Assembly (NCBI GenBank): GCA_946499835.1
Contig: CAMMTJ010000009.1
Location: 1-42,775 of the forward strand
Direction of reading: 5' to 3'
Source of the DNA: an uncultured Bacillota bacterium
GTDB taxonomy: Bacteria; Bacillota; Clostridia; Christensenellales; UBA1242
Length of the DNA stretch: 42,775 nucleotides
This document shows positions 40,684-42,775 of the stretch, piece after piece. How positions within the stretch are numbered: position 1 is the first letter of the stretch; each line of letters starts with the position of its first letter. The position numbers and the translations under genes were made by a program. The notes under the pieces were generated by a model. It had not been told where the DNA came from, did not search any database, and saw only the letters and a program-made list of their open reading frames with translations.

Positions 40684-40711
40684 ATTTTAACACAACGCTT
40701 AAATTTATCAA
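40684..40711 (-). promoter_or_regulatory. promoter of the DegV-SDR operon
   Basis: On the minus strand: TTGATA (40711-40706), 16-nt spacer, extended -10 TGTTAAAAT (box 40689-40684). Confidence 0.55.
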
Positions 40712-40769
40712 AATAATTTTACTATAAAAAAACTTTTTTATGTTATATTTTGTTTTATGCCAAATTTTT

Positions 40770-40806
40770 TTGACAAGTTACGATAAAAAATGCTAGACTT
40801 ATCGTA
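40770..40806 (+). promoter_or_regulatory. promoter with operator-like inverted repeat of the fusion-hydrolase gene
   Basis: TTGACA (40770-40775), 18-nt spacer, TAGACT (40794-40799). TACGATAA (40779-40786) and TTATCGTA (40799-40806) form a perfect 8-bp inverted repeat with a 12-nt gap, straddling the -10. A dimeric repressor site is plausible. Confidence 0.55.
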
Positions 40807-40822
40807 GTAAGAGGTTGGAAAA

Positions 40823-42229
40823 ATGCAAAGAAAGATAAATTTGATTATTGATACAGACGTGGCAAATGAAATCGATGACTCATTTGCAATAGTTTATGCT
40901 TTTGCAAATCAAGACAGATTCAATATTGAAGCCATAACTCTTGCACCTTTTATTGACAAGAAAGGTAAGGTTTCCGTTGAAGATGGGATGATTGATAGTT
41001 TTCATGAAGCATTGAGAATTTTGCGTTATGTTGGCGAAAAATCTGGCAAAAAAGTTTTTAAGGGCAGTGAAGGCTTTATGTCAAATCATTACTCAAAGAC
41101 AAGTCCTGCCGTGGAAAAAATTATTCAGACTGCAAAGTCAAAAAACACAACAATAGTTTGTCTTGGACCACTGACTAATGTTGCTCTTGCCATCAAGAAA
41201 GCGCCTGAAATACTCAAAAATATAAACATAATTTGGCTTGGCACAGAGCATGTTTATGTTGGACAATTCGACGACACAAACTATGTGACTGATAAAATTG
41301 CTTTTGAGTATGTGATAAAAAGCGGTGCATTGATGACAATTATACCAAATTATGTGGGCAAATTTATCGTGACAAGCAAGTATGAATTTAAGAAAAATAT
41401 CGCGGTCAATGATATTGGTCGTTATCTTCTCAAAAAACTTTGCCCAGAAGAATATGAGTTTGATGACATTGGTATAAAAAATATATATGACCTTGCACCT
41501 TTATTTTATTTGGTTAATCGCAACTGGTTCTATGAAAGAGCAATCTCTGCAAACACTTTGCTTAAAGAACAACAAAAGGTTTCAATGGGGATCTTGGTAA
41601 ATTATGTTTACGATATGAAGCCTTTGCAAGAGCCTTGGGAACATTTCATTAAAATGGTGACCAAGTTTGGCAACGCCATCACTCCTAGTCAAATTTTCTT
41701 TATTTCAGACACTCATTTTGGCGATAATAGACGCTTTAAGATTAAAGAAACTCCTTTCCATGATGTCAATGAAATGAATGGCGAAATGATAAAGCGTTGG
41801 AATAGTGTGGTTTCAAAAAAGGATACAGTTTATCACCTTGGCGACTTTGGTGACTTTGAGTTTGTTAAGAGGTTGAATGGCAATGTCATTCTCATACTCG
41901 GCAATCACGACAAAGCAAGAATGGGCAAAGATTTTGAAGCGTTTAGGCAAAAACTTATTGGACTTGGCTTCAAAGATGTTATAAGAGATGGGCTGATGCT
42001 TGATGCAAAAATTTTGGGCGAAAAAGTTTTCTTGACACACAAGCCAACCGATGCAAGAAAAGATTGTTTTACACTCTTTGGGCATGTTCATACATTAAAA
42101 CCAATCAAAAGAAATGGCTTCAATGTATGCGTAACTTATCATGACTTCACTCCAATAAGCCTTAAAGAAATCAAAAAACATATGAATTTTGTCAAATATA
42201 ATGCAGATGAGGATGTTTTTGCAAACTAA
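40823..42229 (+). CDS. fusion: nucleoside hydrolase + calcineurin-like metallophosphoesterase
   Basis: 468 residues. Residues 1-~285: INLIIDTDVANEIDDSFAIVYA is the Ca-binding DxDxxxDD motif of inosine/uridine nucleoside hydrolases, followed by CLGPLTNVALAI, the family's conserved GPLTNxA motif. Residues ~290-468: FFISDTHFGD (DxH), HLGDFGD (GDxxD-like), LGNHDK (GNHD), FLTHKP and LFGHVHT (GHxH) are all metallophosphoesterase motifs, in correct order. Both active sites look intact. The protein could release a base and a phosphate from one substrate family, or act on modified nucleotides. AGAGG SD. Confidence 0.88.
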   Translation: MQRKINLIIDTDVANEIDDSFAIVYAFANQDRFNIEAITLAPFIDKKGKVSVEDGMIDSFHEALRILRYVGEKSGKKVFKGSEGFMSNHYSKTSPAVEKIIQTAKSKNTTIVCLGPLTNVALAIKKAPEILKNINIIWLGTEHVYVGQFDDTNYVTDKIAFEYVIKSGALMTIIPNYVGKFIVTSKYEFKKNIAVNDIGRYLLKKLCPEEYEFDDIGIKNIYDLAPLFYLVNRNWFYERAISANTLLKEQQKVSMGILVNYVYDMKPLQEPWEHFIKMVTKFGNAITPSQIFFISDTHFGDNRRFKIKETPFHDVNEMNGEMIKRWNSVVSKKDTVYHLGDFGDFEFVKRLNGNVILILGNHDKARMGKDFEAFRQKLIGLGFKDVIRDGLMLDAKILGEKVFLTHKPTDARKDCFTLFGHVHTLKPIKRNGFNVCVTYHDFTPISLKEIKKHMNFVKYNADEDVFAN

Positions 42230-42238
42230 AATTTTCTT

Positions 42239-42267
42239 CCTCCCTCAAAATTGCTCTTTTGGGGGAG
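42239..42267. terminator. strong GC-rich hairpin after the fusion gene
   Basis: CCTCCC...CAAAA pairs with TTTTGGGGGAGG. There is no T-run after it, so termination efficiency is uncertain. The stretch 42268-42348 has no gene. Confidence 0.5.
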
Positions 42268-42348
42268 GTAGTCAAAATTTGTTTTTTCACATATAGTGAA
42301 ACTATTAAGAAAAAATATAAAAATTTGTAAAAATGTTGCTATTTTTTC

Positions 42349-42377
42349 TTGACATATCATTCGATTTATTATAAAAT
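42349..42377 (+). promoter_or_regulatory. promoter of the right-hand tRNA operon
   Basis: TTGACA, 17-nt spacer, TAAAAT (42372-42377), 19 nt before tRNA-Pro. Confidence 0.8.
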
Positions 42378-42396
42378 AACCAAGCAAACATCTTGA

Positions 42397-42472
42397 CGGG
42401 GTGTAGCGCAGTTGGTAGCGCACGTGGTTTGGGACCATGGGGTCGGGAGTTCGAGCCTCTCCACCCCGACCA
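42397..42472 (+). tRNA. tRNA-Pro (UGG)
   Basis: Acceptor CGGGGTG/CACCCCG, anticodon loop TTTGGGA (UGG), discriminator A and encoded CCA (42470-42472). Confidence 0.95.
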
Positions 42473-42504
42473 CAAAAATTATTGTGGAAAGCAATGTTTG
42501 CTAT

Positions 42505-42581
42505 GGGCCTTTAGCTCAGTTGGTTAGAGCAACCGGCTCATAACCGGTCGGTCCGGGGTTCGAGTCCCTGAAGGCCCACCA
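42505..42581 (+). tRNA. tRNA with CAU anticodon (elongator Met or Ile2)
   Basis: Acceptor GGGCCTT/AAGGCCC, loop CTCATAA (CAU), encoded CCA. Not the initiator, since the first pair is G-C and the anticodon stem lacks the three G-C pairs. Whether it is Met or lysidine-modified Ile cannot be told by eye. Confidence 0.9.
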
Positions 42582-42618
42582 AGACAAGCTATGTCGAGGA
42601 AACAAAGTCACTATATGT

Positions 42619-42695
42619 GGCTCGGTAGTTCAGTTGGTTAGAACGCCAGCCTGTCACGCTGGAGGTCGTGGGTTCAAGTCCCATTCGAGTCGCCA
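42619..42695 (+). tRNA. tRNA-Asp (GUC)
   Basis: Acceptor GGCTCGG/TCGAGTC with two G-U pairs, loop CTGTCAC (GUC), discriminator G, encoded CCA. A small hairpin TCCTTAAA/TTTAAGGA follows (42698-42717). Confidence 0.93.
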
Positions 42696-42722
42696 AATCC
42701 TTAAATTTTTTTAAGGAAACAT

Positions 42723-42775
42723 GCCCTGATAGCTCAGTCGGTAGAGCAAAGGACTGAAAATCCTTGTGTCGGTGG
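42723..42775 (+). tRNA. tRNA-Phe (GAA), cut by the window end
   Basis: Begins GCCCTGATAGCTCAG; anticodon loop CTGAAAA (GAA). The T-arm and 3' end lie outside the window. Confidence 0.9.

Overview
The window is AT-rich DNA that looks like a low-GC Bacillota chromosome, most likely an uncultured gut-type clostridial lineage. The evidence for this is purine-rich Shine-Dalgarno (SD) sites (AGGAGG/GGAG), TTGACA-N17-TATAAT promoters, T-rich intrinsic terminators, tRNA genes with encoded CCA, and gene families common in Clostridia (DegV, YwaF, YgjV, NfeD-SPFH, ArsP_2, DivIVA-like). The species cannot be named from this sequence.

Layout. 1-720: a minus-strand tRNA cluster (Gly, Cys, Leu-UAA) ending in a chimeric, degenerate tRNA-Leu. 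863-8369: mostly plus-strand housekeeping and membrane genes: a GNAT-like protein, YgjV, a SIMPL protein, tRNA-Ser, an EamA transporter, YwaF, a DUF5131 protein, and an NfeD/SPFH/4-TM operon. 8455-10840: minus-strand DegV, a lipoprotein with an internal duplication, and a small PH-like protein. 10966-15035: a HAD-nucleotidase/GNAT fusion, an ABC-F gene behind a leader-peptide attenuator, and miaA. 15106-17815: a minus-strand nucleotide/acetylation cluster (NUDIX, P-loop kinase, two GNATs) and tRNA-Leu-CAA. 18101-20938: a phage-type HTH regulator, a membrane SH3-like protein and an intact but solitary terminase large subunit. 21031-27947: a large surface protein, an orphan solute-binding lipoprotein, valS and a membrane protein. 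28011-33015: a MarR-controlled heterodimeric ABC exporter operon whose distal part carries an in-frame deletion remnant of a second ABC system, then a HAD phosphatase. 33195-38956: a 17-residue-repeat solenoid protein, an ArsP_2-type metal exporter, a Rho paralogue without a P-loop, lgt, a membrane protein, a DivIVA-like protein and a structured RNA candidate. 39088-42775: SDR and DegV (minus), a nucleoside-hydrolase/metallophosphoesterase fusion, and a tRNA operon (Pro, Met/Ile2, Asp, Phe) running off the end.

The most notable items are these. (1) A complete four-segment ribosome-mediated attenuator controls the ABC-F gene. (2) A roughly 290-nt highly structured RNA candidate follows the DivIVA-like gene and matches no class I recognise. 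(3) A Rho-family protein has lost its Walker A motif and has its own hairpin leader. (4) A protein contains eleven perfectly phased 17-residue repeats. (5) A solitary TerL has all its catalytic motifs. (6) At least four genes have a -10 box only 6-7 nt before the start codon and no SD, which predicts leaderless mRNAs. (7) Two domain fusions pair nucleotide-related enzymes with unrelated partners.

All promoters, terminators and RNA pairings were found by eye. Protein families were assigned from motifs and remembered family patterns, without any database search.
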